A DNA stretch of 64,000 nt from Allacma fusca (Eukaryota; Arthropoda; Collembola; Symphypleona; Sminthuridae): positions 21,935,067-21,999,066 of the forward strand of contig OX359245.1 of assembly GCA_947179485.1 (NCBI GenBank), in the 5' to 3' direction. Made by a program: the position numbers and the translations under genes. Position 1 is the stretch's first letter, and each line of letters starts with the position of its first letter. The notes below the pieces were generated by a model. It worked only from the letters and a program-made list of their open reading frames with translations, did no database searches and was not told the DNA's origin. Below are positions 48,857 to 59,235 of this stretch, piece after piece.

Positions 48857-49574
48857 ATGTCTCATTTTATTACGTTTAACTCATGCCATTACGCAGACTA
48901 CTTTAATAATAATCATTCGACAAATTTCCAAGTTCAGCTACCAACAAAAATTGACGCTTTAGGGAACAATTACGAGATTGCTTTAATTAATCTGAATTTT
49001 CAACAAAAATTATCACACCTGGAAGATTGTTTTTCAGAACGATGACAATGTAACGATTTCTGAAATAAATATTCCTCATTTTGAAAACAATACGATTGAG
49101 GATTATATAAGCTTAATCAACACTTGTGTTAATAAATTAGTTATTGGGTTAAATTGTAAGTATCATGTTGTGAAAAATAGAGTTCTGGTTGAAGTGCCAG
49201 CTCATATTTCTGCTTTGTTACCAGCTGAGCTGGCTCTGCAATTAGGCGTTGTTCAACCATTATTTAAAAATAGGATGTATGCAATAAATCCTCCAGATAT
49301 AAGTAGGTCTATACAATATTAAAATGTTTATATTTATTATAATATTATACAGCCTCAAATATTTGGTGACAAAATGCAAAAAATTCTTAGATGTGTTAAT
49401 GAACCACTGGTTTCTAATCTAACACAGAACATTCGTTTTATGAACCCATATTTTGTTAGAGTTCAAAAACATTCATTTAGAAATATAAATATTAAGATGT
49501 GTGATGTAAATGGTAATGAGCTTGCTTTCTCCAGCTTAATTGAAGTAAAATTACAACTTCGAAATATTACATAA
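48857..49574 (+). pseudogene. Polinton penton-like capsid protein, copy 2
   Basis: Starting from ATG 48,857, MSHFITFNSCHYADYFNNNH opens as in penton-like proteins (F.T..SN.....YPxN), followed by YEIALINLNF, the WEVALxEI strand. After a shift near 49,030 a second frame runs to 49,320 with HVVKNRVLVEVPAHISALLP and LALQLGV, matching the segment that usually ends in LxxxLGF. The last part reads YYNIIQPQIFGDKMQKILRC and then FRNINIKMCDVNGNELAFSS, the counterpart of the IEIDIRDDTGxPVPFEF strand. Two shifts and one stop interrupt it. It is only distantly similar to copy 1 at 44,423-45,204, so the two come from different Polinton lineages rather than a recent duplication. Confidence 0.7.
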
Positions 49575-49618
49575 TGTGTCTCACCTTAAGTGCTATAATA
49601 ATTAAACTTTATACAAGA

Positions 49619-49652
49619 TTATACAAAAGCTGAGGCAGCAGCTTTTGTATAA
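49619..49652. other. Perfect 14 bp inverted repeat (hairpin) between penton 2 and ATPase
   Basis: TTATACAAAAGCTG, a six-base loop AGGCAG, then CAGCTTTTGTATAA. The stem is perfect. It lies 45 bp after the penton-like stop and 146 bp before the ATPase frame. It could be a transcript 3' end structure or the trace of a small insertion; neither is shown. Confidence 0.6.
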
Positions 49653-49797
49653 AACGCTTGATTTCAGATTAAAACGTTTTACGTTCTATTTCATGGTTAA
49701 ACCTTTTTTGTTTTAGTCACTCGAAAAAGAAAAAAAAATTAAACATAGTCATGCTTAGCAATATAAAAAACCAATGAAATATTTTATTAAGCTTTAG

Positions 49798-50274
49798 TTG
49801 GAAATAAATGATTTTTATGATGCTGAACCTGTACTGCATGCGCCTTTTACCATGACAGTAGCTGGTTGCACTATGTCAGGGAAACCCAATTTTACCATAA
49901 AATTACTTCAAAATTTAAGCCGGCTTTGCGATTTTACGCCTCAAACTATTATCACTAGCTTTGGTGAAAACAATGCACAATGTGATATTTAAAAAAACAG
50001 TTAATCAGATAATTTTTTAAAAAATCTTGACTTAAATATCCCAAATAACAAATTGGTTGTTATCCATGATCAAATGACAACATCGGGAAATTCGGATATA
50101 GTTCTCGATCTATATACAAAAGGTGTACACTATAGATGTAAATCTGTTATCCAGTTAACACAGAATTTATTTCCACAAGGGAAGCATGGCCGAGATATAA
50201 CATTAAGCACCACATATGTTATTATTTTTAAATCGCCTACATTTCAGTCACACATAATGTACTTGGGAGAGTAA
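49798..50274 (+). pseudogene. Polinton packaging ATPase (FtsK/HerA type)
   Basis: These ATPases pump the genome into the capsid. The first frame (49,798-49,992) has HAPFTMTVAGCTMSGKPNFT, where the family has a hydrophobic strand, then GPTGSGKT. The Walker A loop here reads GCTMSGKPN and is damaged: the Thr after Lys is replaced by Pro. A stop at 49,990 is followed, in the frame open before 50,053, by KLVVIHDQMTTS, the Walker B strand with its first Asp changed to His. The rest is well kept: DIVLDLYTKGVHYRCKSVIQ and LTQNLFPQGKHGRDITLST match DxFTKGSHHRNxSVIxxTQNLFxQGxxxRxIxLN. Length is shorter than usual because the C-terminus ends at 50,274. Both key motifs are lost, so it is inactive even apart from the stop. 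Confidence 0.8.
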
Positions 50275-50439
50275 TATTCCCTTCCCCCCATAGTTTCTTC
50301 TGGATGCGTATAAAAAGGAAACGCAAGCTCCCTTCTCTTATTTCTTTATTAATTGACACTCTCGCGGGCACGATCACTTGTGTGTTCGTAGTGGTATATT
50401 ACCGAATGAAAATTCTGTAATATATTTACCCAGTTGACA

Positions 50440-50940
50440 TGAAATATGTCAAAGATTTTGAAGGGTTTCAAGTCAGACGAAATTTTTAGGTAAACAAATT
50501 AGCTTACTTATCTATAGATTGTGCTTTGAAAAACAATTCTTTTTTAAGCCCCCGTATCTGTGGAGTAGTTTAAGTCCTCGTGATCGAAATTCAGTTTACT
50601 ACTGTGAAACATTTTTACATAAAATTCGATGCTCTAAAGACTATTTACCATACAGATTTTTGACTGAAGTATTTAAACCAGAATTTCAATTCCAGAACGA
50701 GATTTTTGTAAAAGGTCTTGCAAAAAACCTTTTTATATAATGATTTCTCCCAACATCAGTTATAACAAATTAATGTGCAATTGATTGTCCTAGCATTACA
50801 CAGCTTTCGAAAATATATATTCTGACTGAGGATTGTATAATACCTAATCATCAAAAGTTCTATCATTGTACACTAGCAAAAGCTAAGTTCTTCTCTTTAT
50901 GGTTGGGTGATAAATGTAATGAGCGACTTAACAGGAACAA
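50440..50940 (+). pseudogene. Polinton-associated protein of uncharacterised family (FKPPYxW motif)
   Basis: The reading begins with VKDFEGFQ at about 50,450, continues into KLAYLSIDC, then the frame 50,519-50,740 has FFKPPYLWSSLSPRDRNSVY, LPYRFLTEVF and EIFVKGLAKNLFI. After a stop, CPSITQLSKIY and KFYHCTLAKAKFFSLWL follow. I recall a family in arthropod and cnidarian genomes with the same series: D-x-E-G-F, a (F/H)-x-F-x-P-P-F-x-W block, an x-V-K-G-x-E-K block, then C-P-S-L, and H-x4-C-A near the end. Acidic, then H-containing C-terminal motifs hint at a DEDD-type nuclease fold, but that is speculation. Its place next to the ATPase suggests it belonged to the same element. Function unknown. 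Confidence 0.5.
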
Positions 50941-51066
50941 GCCATTATTTGAGGTAATTGCTAAATCAACTCCACACTACTCCATTTGAGATATTTCTGA
51001 CACATAAAATCTTTTGCTCAAAAGCTACACTCCTGCATTCTTTTCTAAAATTTAAAATCAGTAATA

Positions 51067-51600
51067 TTAACGCCAAAAATTAAAACAGTAATTAAAATAA
51101 ATCATACCATCAGAAACCTTTTAGCAACAAAATTAAGAGAAGCAGGTTTTAAGGTTGAAGAAGAAATATTTTGTGAAGATTTGGATGGAAGAAGTAGAAG
51201 GGTAGATATATTTGTAGTGGACATGAGATCTAAAGCAGCTTTTATTATTGACCCTACCTTCAGAATGGAAGATATAATTAACCAAGTGAACCAAGTGAAT
51301 CATCAGAAGAAATCGATTTATGATCCATGCATTCCTTACTTTAAATCAAATTTTGATGTTAAAGATATTGAAACAATTTTTCTTTACATTGTTACAAGAG
51401 GGACAATCTCGATGTTCTTCATGAATTTTACACATAAATTTAAAATCCATGTATCAATAGTTAGTGATATTGTTACAACCGTTTTAAAAAGTGGTGCATT
51501 AATATGCTACAATCATTTATACAATATATTTAATTATTTAAATAATGAACATTTCAATATTATAATTATAATTAATATCTTGTCAAATAGTGTACAGTAG
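51067..51600 (+). pseudogene. PD-(D/E)XK-like nuclease domain fragment, retroelement type
   Basis: The frame reads HTIRNLLATKLREAGFKVEE at about 51,100, then EIFCEDLDGRSRRVDIFVVD, IDPTFRMED and IYDPCIPYFKSNFDV, then ETIFLYIVTRGTISMFFMNF. The series H-x-x-(I/V)-x-x-x-L-A followed by E-E, a basic-basic-x-D-I strand and I-D-P-T-x-R-(F/M)-E resembles a nuclease domain I recall at the C-terminus of some insect retroelement proteins; acidic residues sit where a PD-(D/E)XK fold would have them. It is open from about 51,067 to the stop at 51,600, with a leading segment in the same frame and no ATG. Whether it was part of the Polinton or is a piece of a separate retroelement inserted beside it cannot be told. 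A poly(A) signal-like AATAAA occurs near 51,640. Confidence 0.45.
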
Positions 51601-52023
51601 AGTCAGTAATGGCTACTTTCAATGGAAAGCAGTGACAATAAAGTTTTTATATATAACACTTTTATGTAATTGCAAACATATAATATACCTGAGATATAGA
51701 TACACGCTGAAGTAACTGACCGTGATGATTTCTAATATGAAGAGCCAGATACTGCTGACTGTTAAAAACTAAAGTAAACGTATACCAAGCGAAATTGCAT
51801 ACTTAGAAACGGGTATCAAATACTATAACGATATTTGTAGACTTACCTCCAACGTCCAACCCGTTTTTTGCAGCTAGCCTAGAGCGTGGGGATATTCATC
51901 CAAACGTACCCTTCGGCAGCTGGATTTTTAGACCACTCAAAGTTAAGCATCGGTCATGAGCTCGTAAGGTAATGCTTTTTAAAAAACTATCGCGAGAAGT
52001 ACACTTAAAACTATGTACCTTAA
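51601..52023. other. Non-coding spacer
   Basis: No gene recognised. AAGTTAAGCATCGGT at about 51,939 faintly recalls the internal promoter region of 5S rRNA, but the surrounding bases do not fit. Confidence 0.4.
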
Positions 52024-52650
52024 TCGAGGCAAAAATATTTCCGTCTAAATTGCTCCTTTTCACAGGCAAAATATCCACTTAATTTTATTTTTATCTATTG
52101 CAAAGAAAAAATATTCCGTTAAAATATTCCGGCCCGTCCTTGAGCAAAAATATTCTCTTAAAAATTGTCACCCTTCCGGAGCAAAAATTATCCCTTAAAA
52201 TTGTTACGTTTCCTGAGCAAAAATATTCCCTTAAAAATGACCGCCTTTCTGGAGCAAAAATATTCCTTTAAAATGACCGCCTTTCTGGAGCAAAAATATT
52301 CCTTTAAAATGACCGCCTTTCTGGAGCAAACATATTCCCTTAAAAATGACCGCCTTTCTGAATATTCCCTTAAAAATGACCGCCTTTCTGGAGCAAAAAT
52401 ATTCCCTTAAAAATTGTCACCTTTCTAGAGCAAAAATATCATCTGAAAAAATCGTCACCTTTCCTGAGCAAAAGTCTTTCCTTAAAATGTTTAACTATTC
52501 AGATCTAATCCTTTCCTGAGAAAAAATATACATTTCAAAATTGTCACCACTCCGGAGCAAAAATATCCCCTGAAAAATTGTCACCTTCCTTGAGCAAAAA
52601 TATTCCATTTAATATTGTCACTTTGAATGAGCAAAAATATCCAAGCACTA
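52024..52650. repeat. ~36 bp minisatellite, about 15 units
   Basis: The unit is close to GAGCAAAAATATTCCCTTAA, followed by AAATGACCGCCTTTCTG. The five to six central units (about 52,210-52,420) are almost identical, one being shortened. Units toward both edges diverge, with the AAATTGTCACC variant on the flanks. That gradient is typical of arrays homogenised in the middle by unequal exchange. An 81-codon frame within it (52,165-52,410) is a by-product of the repeat. Confidence 0.9.
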
Positions 52651-55365
52651 TAGGCAAGCACTTATCAAACTCTTTATAAAGAATGAAAATATCTGACAAC
52701 GGGTTAAGTGTTATACCGGAAGATATTATGGAATTAAGCAGGGTTAATAGCTGCTGTCAAACATATTGCAAGCCAATTTCATTTGGAAGAGTTCGTTGGG
52801 AAGGTCATCAATGATCGTGGGTGGATATTTCGTGAGTGAAACAAATACAAATAAAATACGAGTACAAACATAAATAAAGTCACCTTGTGTGATTGAATAA
52901 AAGGACCAAATGTAGAAACCTAGAGTACCTGCAATTGAATAGATTCTAGTTTAAAGCAAAACAAGAATCTTAAGGCATTTGTTGGGTGCAAAATAGACGT
53001 AGTATCTACCTGAGAGTGACCAAAAATGCTCGAATTTTAAAATGTGCACTGCCTTTTATGGAATTAAATTTTTGTTCCGTGCAAAAATAGAATACGATAA
53101 AAGAATTATTGTTTCCCAGAAATGTTGTGACAGGGATAAGTACCAATAAAGGACAGTTAAACTTGTCGTTCGTTTCGCTTCCTTATACATTCATATAACA
53201 ACCATGCGCTATATACACATAACAGACCTTGTCCCCATGCTTACAGACTATGGTTCACACCAAAGGTCATACTTCTTATGAATGTAATCGACATTGGACT
53301 CAAAACTGTCATCAATGAAAATATTTTTTACACTTAGTTTACTTAATGGACTACTTTAATGATGAGCAAATTACAATCAATGAACGGCTCGCTGTCTGCA
53401 GTTCTAGAATTTATACATAACATTCAAAATGCATTTACATTTTGTGCAATAATCAGTTAAGAATTCCAAGATAAGTAAATCTTAACATGCTTTCACGGAC
53501 CAACGTGAATATCCCGTCGCCTATTTTGAGCTTAGGTATAAAATATAATAGAAATATGATTTGATTTAGCCTAACAAACTTCATGATGCATGTCTCCTTG
53601 TGTATTGAGTAGGAGAAGAGGTAACTTGACTAATAGTAGTTTTATCTCTCCTTAAGCTGCGCGCGTTCTTAAAACTCGAACGTGCTTGTTCTAAGCTGTG
53701 GTTTTTATGAATCCCCATTTTTCATTTCAAAAGGGCACGTTTTATTCTTTGATGATAACCTAGGTACCATCCTTCAGATCGGATTGTGACTTCCACCATT
53801 TGGACCGTTGTTCATCGTGGACAACGGTGGTCGAATCAAACGCTTCCTAAAATGCAGGACGGTGCTCTAAATGAGCTGCCAACTATTCAACCTTCTGACA
53901 GGTGTCTGCATCAGATTTTCATCTGGAACGGCAGTAAGAACGGTACCGTTCACAATCTGTATTGACGTTAGAACCCCTAACTCTACGGGATCGGTGGATA
54001 AACGACATCATATGCCTGAACCCTCGGTTGAGCTCCATAAGAGTCATTTAGGAGCCAATTAGGTCATCTGGGTCATTGATTGGTTGCAATAATGGGAATG
54101 TAGTATAACACTTCCACGTGCAGCTAATTTAACAGCACTTATGATTACGCGTCTTTTACTATCAACGTTAAATCTATCTAAAAATGACAATAAAATTTCA
54201 TGAAGATTTAAGCATAGTCCAACGAAATACAACCACATTTCAAAACTGATTGATTTTCTAGGCGTAAAATTGGGATTTATGAGATTCCGCGAGCTTTTAC
54301 CGCTGGTCAGAGACGAAATGATAATAATGCGCCGGTTTAACAACACATGTGTAAGACACTTACGGTATGGTGCCTGCATTGGATTCCCCAAAATATATAA
54401 AGTATAGTCCTAGGGTGCCCATGAGGATATACGACTCCATAGTGACTAAACAGGAGCTAAACGAGGTACTTTGTTTGGGTTTTGGGGGCTCCGTTTTCAA
54501 CGCCTGTGTTACCAACCTGAGTAACCGTATTTACTACGACCAAGTGGGCCGTAGTAAACCGTCTCCCAATATTTTTTAATGCTGAAATGTTTATGAACTA
54601 AAACTAGTTTTTTTAAAATTTGGGAGAAAAGGACAAGTACAAAGGTCAAACGTGCAGCGTTCAAGGATCGGCTGGAAGAAAGCCTCACGTTCAAAGGGAA
54701 ACGTATTACTGTACTTTCGAATAGAGCACTTAAATAACTAGCAGATATTTTGCACATACAACTGAGATTGCTCTTTGAGTTTACTATTCACAAATGCTAT
54801 TTTTATTCAAAACTCGTTGCATGACAGGTAATCTGGTACATACAAGAAAATTAAAATAGGACTCCTCTGATGCTGCTCAACTCGCAGTACAAAAAAAGAA
54901 CTACTATTAAAGCTCCGATGTTGGATGACTACGTAAACGTATCTTCCTGAAAACACGTGACCATTATACAAAAAAGATAGAAACAAACCGAATATCCGTA
55001 TAACTGGCGATAAGAAAATTTGTTTCCTGAAAATGCTTTCCAAAATCAAGTGCTCCAATGACTCTTTTAAAACAATCCAAACTCATTAACCAAAAACACG
55101 AATTAATTGAAATCAATGAATTGCACGCTGAATTTGGCGAGCCGTGCACTAATGAATCTACAACCACAGAACTTGTTTCTGTCCTTAATTAAAACTATTG
55201 ATCTTCCACTCATAAACGACCTTTTAAGTGAAAATAACAGAAACATTGATTTCCTGCAATTGAAATGCACCAAAGTTGAACATGTCATAAAATTAGAAAA
55301 ACCCAATCATAATTGTGTAGCAAACTGTTTCCTTTCGAAATATTAAAATGCAGTTTGAAATTCTG
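52651..55365. other. Non-coding or highly decayed DNA
   Basis: No gene can be supported. Open frames of 60-110 codons on both strands (for example 53,871-54,062, 54,367-54,579 and 55,107-55,346) show no recognised domain. The part from about 54,900 could be the eroded start of the LINE whose reverse transcriptase follows. Confidence 0.4.
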
Positions 55366-56150
55366 AATATCCAGTTATGCAAATTCTTTAACTTCATTCT
55401 CAGTACCGGCAGATTTCCATATGGTGAAGTAAGCAAACATAAATCCAATCCTCAAACCGAAACAGGATCCCAAGTAATCTTATCAATTATGAGCAACGTA
55501 TTTGAAGAGATTATCTAACGCCGAAACTATTGAAGTTCGGGATACGGTTTCCTCTCTTTACGGTTTTTCTGTTCACACAACTAACAATTTACCTTATATT
55601 TAAGTTTAAATGAAGGATATTTAGTTGTTTAATCTATGCTGACTTTAAGAAAACGTTTGGCAATGTGGGTCATGTATTGTTAATTAAAATCAATATTCTG
55701 AATATCATGTACCGTTTTACCTAAAAAAGCTTATAAGTAGTTATGAGCTTATAATCTTCATAACAGAACGTTCTCCATAAATATTAACTGTAGTATTTCT
55801 TGTTTTTTCTTTGCTTATATTGATTCCGCAATCTAGCTGCCTTATATTACTTCTTTTTATTATTTTCTAACTCCATTCGGATCAGCACTACCTCCCACAA
55901 CATTAATTATGCTGATGACGTGGGCTGAACTGTTAAGGAATGTAACAGCGAGACGGTAATATAACTACTAAATTCACGCATGGAAATAATTTGCGAATAG
56001 TGTGACGTAAATATATTTTATATCTTTCCACATACTAATGTTAAGCTTGATAATGCCACTCCGACAATAATTTGTATTGCTCGAGATATGCATATTGACC
56101 GTGCCTATGAGTTTTAAAAACCGTGGCATATTCAATGATGATTATTAAAG
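55366..56150 (+). pseudogene. Degraded non-LTR retrotransposon reverse transcriptase, fragment 1
   Basis: Shifting plus-strand frames give LCKFFNFILSTGRFPYGE, the segment before reverse transcriptase motif 1, then VFEEII, and YADFKKTFGNVGHVLL (about 55,640-55,690), where LINEs have FxDFxKAFDxVxHxxL. Further on, IPQSS and NYADDVG (about 55,900-55,925) correspond to GxPQGS and the catalytic YADD. The two Asp of YADD remain, but many stops and shifts separate the parts. It is a Jockey/CR1-like LINE remnant. Endonuclease parts upstream were not recognised. Confidence 0.6.
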
Positions 56151-58502
56151 TATGGCTAGACATTTAAGTTATATTGTTAATTTGCCCTACGTTTCGTATA
56201 AAAGGCAGTGACTTAGATTGTAGCCGAGATTCGGGTTGTTCAATCCCCTGGTAACGACGAGTTAGACGGAATGAAACGCGGTTCGTTAATGACACTGATT
56301 ATGGTTTCTATTGTATTTATTCACTTTTGTTAAATCTTTGGCAAATTTATACCGTCTCTTAACTAACAGCAAAACACTTAACAGCAAACATTTAACAAAA
56401 AACAATTGGTTAATGCTGAAATGCGGGTATCTTCTCTTCCATAATTCTTGGATTGCCCTGATGGTCGATGTCTGTCTCGCTCCGTTGGAGTGAACCCTGA
56501 TCAAAACTTGTGTCCAACCCTTAGAGATGATATTGGTTAGAAGTCTGCATTGTACTCATCTATTTACTTAACTCTAATCTTACACCTAGCTTGTAATTAT
56601 TTTTTAAACGATCTTATGGCAGATGATGCTATGCTTACTGAGATCTATTTCATATTTATTGCCTCATTTCCTGTTGCTATCATTTTCATTCTTTTTCTTC
56701 TTTGCTCAGTTATGGCTACTTTGCTCAGATTATTGTATACCACGTAACATTCCTTATCAGGTTCATTTGCACCTCGTCAATGTTGACACAAAAGTTCAAG
56801 TTCATGCTATTGTTTTTGATTTTCAAGTTCATAAAAGTTACATGATTTACAATTTCATATAATCTTACAGACATACAATTTACATACAAACCTTGATCAT
56901 ACCTTAAATTTCAATTGTGTCTGAATCATAAACATATTGGATTAAAAGTTTTCAAACATGATTAAATTCGATGGATTTGCTGGAATAACTAACAGTTTTT
57001 AATCCTATATTTTGTGTTTGTATTTTTGCTAAGTGCTTTCATCGAATAATGTTGCGCATATTTCAACCAAATACTTTGCATTCCAGAGTATAGTGCGAGC
57101 ATACAATAATCATAATTACTTGCTAATGTATTGCCGAGACGTTATTCATGAATACGAAAGTATGACGGATCTGTTTTGTTATTGTAGTATTGCTCGCACG
57201 CATTAGGATGTCATTATCAGAGCTATGGTTTAATTGATGTTTGCTATGCAGAATTATGTTTCTTGTAGCACATTATGCATCTTGTTTATATCTCATTTCT
57301 AGTACTCCCTGACTCTTAGGCTCGTATGCGGGAGTCAGACAAAATGCTTGACTTGTCCACTAAGGTGTGTCATCTTGTATTATTGCTGCTATTCCTTCAA
57401 AGTTAATTTCCCGTAATTTTTTTTCGTATCAATAAAATAAACGATTCATTATCAAGTCGTTATATCGAAATTACTTCACTTTGTCTGGCACGTGTACTAC
57501 TTTCCAACAATACAATATACGATTTCAGCCTTGAACATGTTACTTCGTATTTGTCACTGATCAATAGTGTAGTGTGCGTCCTGTTATAATCTTGTGTTTA
57601 ATATTTAATCTAAAGGATAAGGCACCTGGACTCGATTACGGGAATCAGACAATATTCTGTGAGTCCTCCGAAGTTTTGAAATGACTGGATCGCTTTCTGC
57701 TCTTTAAATAAAGAGTACTAATGACTTGAGATTTAAAAGCTGTAATTGTGACTTGGGTTACTGGGGTTCAGAGCAACGTACTTAAATTTGCACATTAAAA
57801 ATTTATCTACATTGCCATTTGCGCGTTAACTTGAACACGTTGTAAGAGAATGTTTCTCTTAGTGTTTCCTTAAGAAAGTACATGCCATGAGAACTTAATG
57901 TCTTAAATTATTCAACTGTTGTATTTCAACTAACTATGGAGATACTGAGAAGGTAATAATACCTTCTGAAGAATTTGAGAGAATTCTTAAAGAACAAAAT
58001 TGAACGGCGTCTTTTGCGTGTGATATTTATTTCAATATATATTTTCCCTTCATCGCCCTTTTATCTCCTCATTGTTGTCGTCACGTCATGTCACTTTTTA
58101 TAATTAACTCCCTGATTTCTAATCCAAGTCATAAATGGATATATCAGAGAAGATCTGTGGTATAAATTTTCGGTTTCCTATCATTTCAATAATATACTTG
58201 TTTTAAACTGTACGTCTTTTCTCCTTTTACCGGCTGTAATGTCAATCCCTTACTTATTTGTTCCTACTTTCTTTGATTATGATGTTATCGTTATAAGTTT
58301 CTTTGATTTGGAAACATAAAAACTTCTTTGCCAGCCCAATGTGTTTACCGATTCAGGAAAAGAGGTCTTATCTAATGTTATAAGCCTAAATTATTCATAA
58401 TTATCCTAATTTAAATTACCTATTGTGTAATTTCTATAAAGTTTTTACCACACAGTTCGATGAAGCTTTGAGTAGTTTTCATCCTTCCGCTGGTATTCAG
58501 AT
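56151..58502. other. AT-rich non-coding DNA
   Basis: No coding region recognised. Hydrophobic frames at 56,550-56,862 are T-rich artefacts. Confidence 0.4.
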
Positions 58503-58742
58503 TCATACAGCTGTCACGACGTCCTGGAGGTATGCCGGGTGGCGTTGGATGTAGTATCCGATTGTACAATCTTGTATCCCACTAGTTGTTCCAATGACCT
58601 GTTCGACTAATACGGGTGGTTCCCTCCGTAAGACAAAGATTTCCGGTTGTGGCTTCGGTGCCTCAAGTCGAATGGGAATATCCGGTGTTGGAATTATTGT
58701 TACTTCCGTGTAACTCAGCACTGGCAATGTAATGGGTACCAC
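58503..58742 (-). CDS. Unidentified Pro-rich open frame in a GC-richer patch
   Basis: An 80-codon minus-strand frame with many Pro, Val and Ile residues (for example RLEAPKPQPEIFVLRREPPV) in a patch (about 58,500-58,990) clearly richer in G and C than its surroundings. A second minus-strand frame overlaps it and begins MENTDTTAMGLPGSYGAG. I do not recognise either. The composition suggests a fragment of an inserted element or an eroded exon rather than random AT-rich DNA, but no function can be given. Confidence 0.2.
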   Translation of the reverse strand: MVPITLPVLSYTEVTIIPTPDIPIRLEAPKPQPEIFVLRREPPVLVEQVIGTTSGIQDCTIGYYIQRHPAYLQDVVTAV

Positions 58743-59235
58743 CAGCTGTTATTCCCGCTCCGTACGATCCTGGTAGTCCCATGGCGGTGGTATCGGTGTT
58801 CTCCATCTCCCCATTTTCTCTCTGAGTGCTGGGCAGAGTAGAGCAAACGTTAGCTGCTTAGCAGCGAAGATACTTAGCTTACTTTAAATCTACGAGCAGT
58901 TGCTAACTGCTCTAACTGTAAAGACTGGTGGGTTGTTGACTCCCTTAAGTCAAGGCTTACCTTGAACCCAACTGTGCTGACTTTGGCCTCCTGTCCCAGT
59001 CTATCTCATTAACAACGAATCAGCTAATATTTAAATAAAAAACTAACTTCAGAATTATTATTTACTGTATAAACATGTGTGCCACTCGTGTAAAATGTAA
59101 GTTGTTCAATCTTAAAATGCGAAAATGCAAATTGTTTGCATGCGAGTTTGTCATAGATAATTCTTGAATTTGGCCTTAGCTTTATACACAGCATTTGATG
59201 TAGATTAATGTGTTCTAACTCAATATTAATAATTT

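Larger units (their letters stand above)
44423..50940 (+). mobile_element. Polinton/Maverick (adintovirus-type) remnants, at least two copies
   Basis: Polintons are large DNA transposons that encode capsid proteins, a packaging ATPase, a retroviral-like integrase, often a protease, and a protein-primed DNA polymerase. Here the plus strand carries penton-like, PX-like, major capsid and integrase (copy 1), then integrase, penton-like, ATPase and an uncharacterised gene (copy 2). Two integrases and two diverged pentons exclude a single simple element. No family B DNA polymerase, adenoviral-type protease or terminal inverted repeat could be recognised, so both copies are incomplete. All genes have frameshifts or stops. 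Same-strand order with short spacers suggests little later rearrangement within each copy. Confidence 0.8.

Noticed and set aside
44183-52023. Polinton terminal inverted repeats and 6 bp target duplication
   Set aside because: I compared the outer regions by eye and saw no inverted repeat; long diverged termini could be missed.
52165-52410. 81-codon repetitive protein
   Set aside because: It is the translation of the minisatellite; the periodicity is in the DNA.
52715-52800. 5S rRNA-like stretch containing GAATTAAGCAGGGTTA
   Set aside because: Only the short box resembles 5S; the ends and paired arms do not fit a 5S gene or a convincing 5S-derived SINE.
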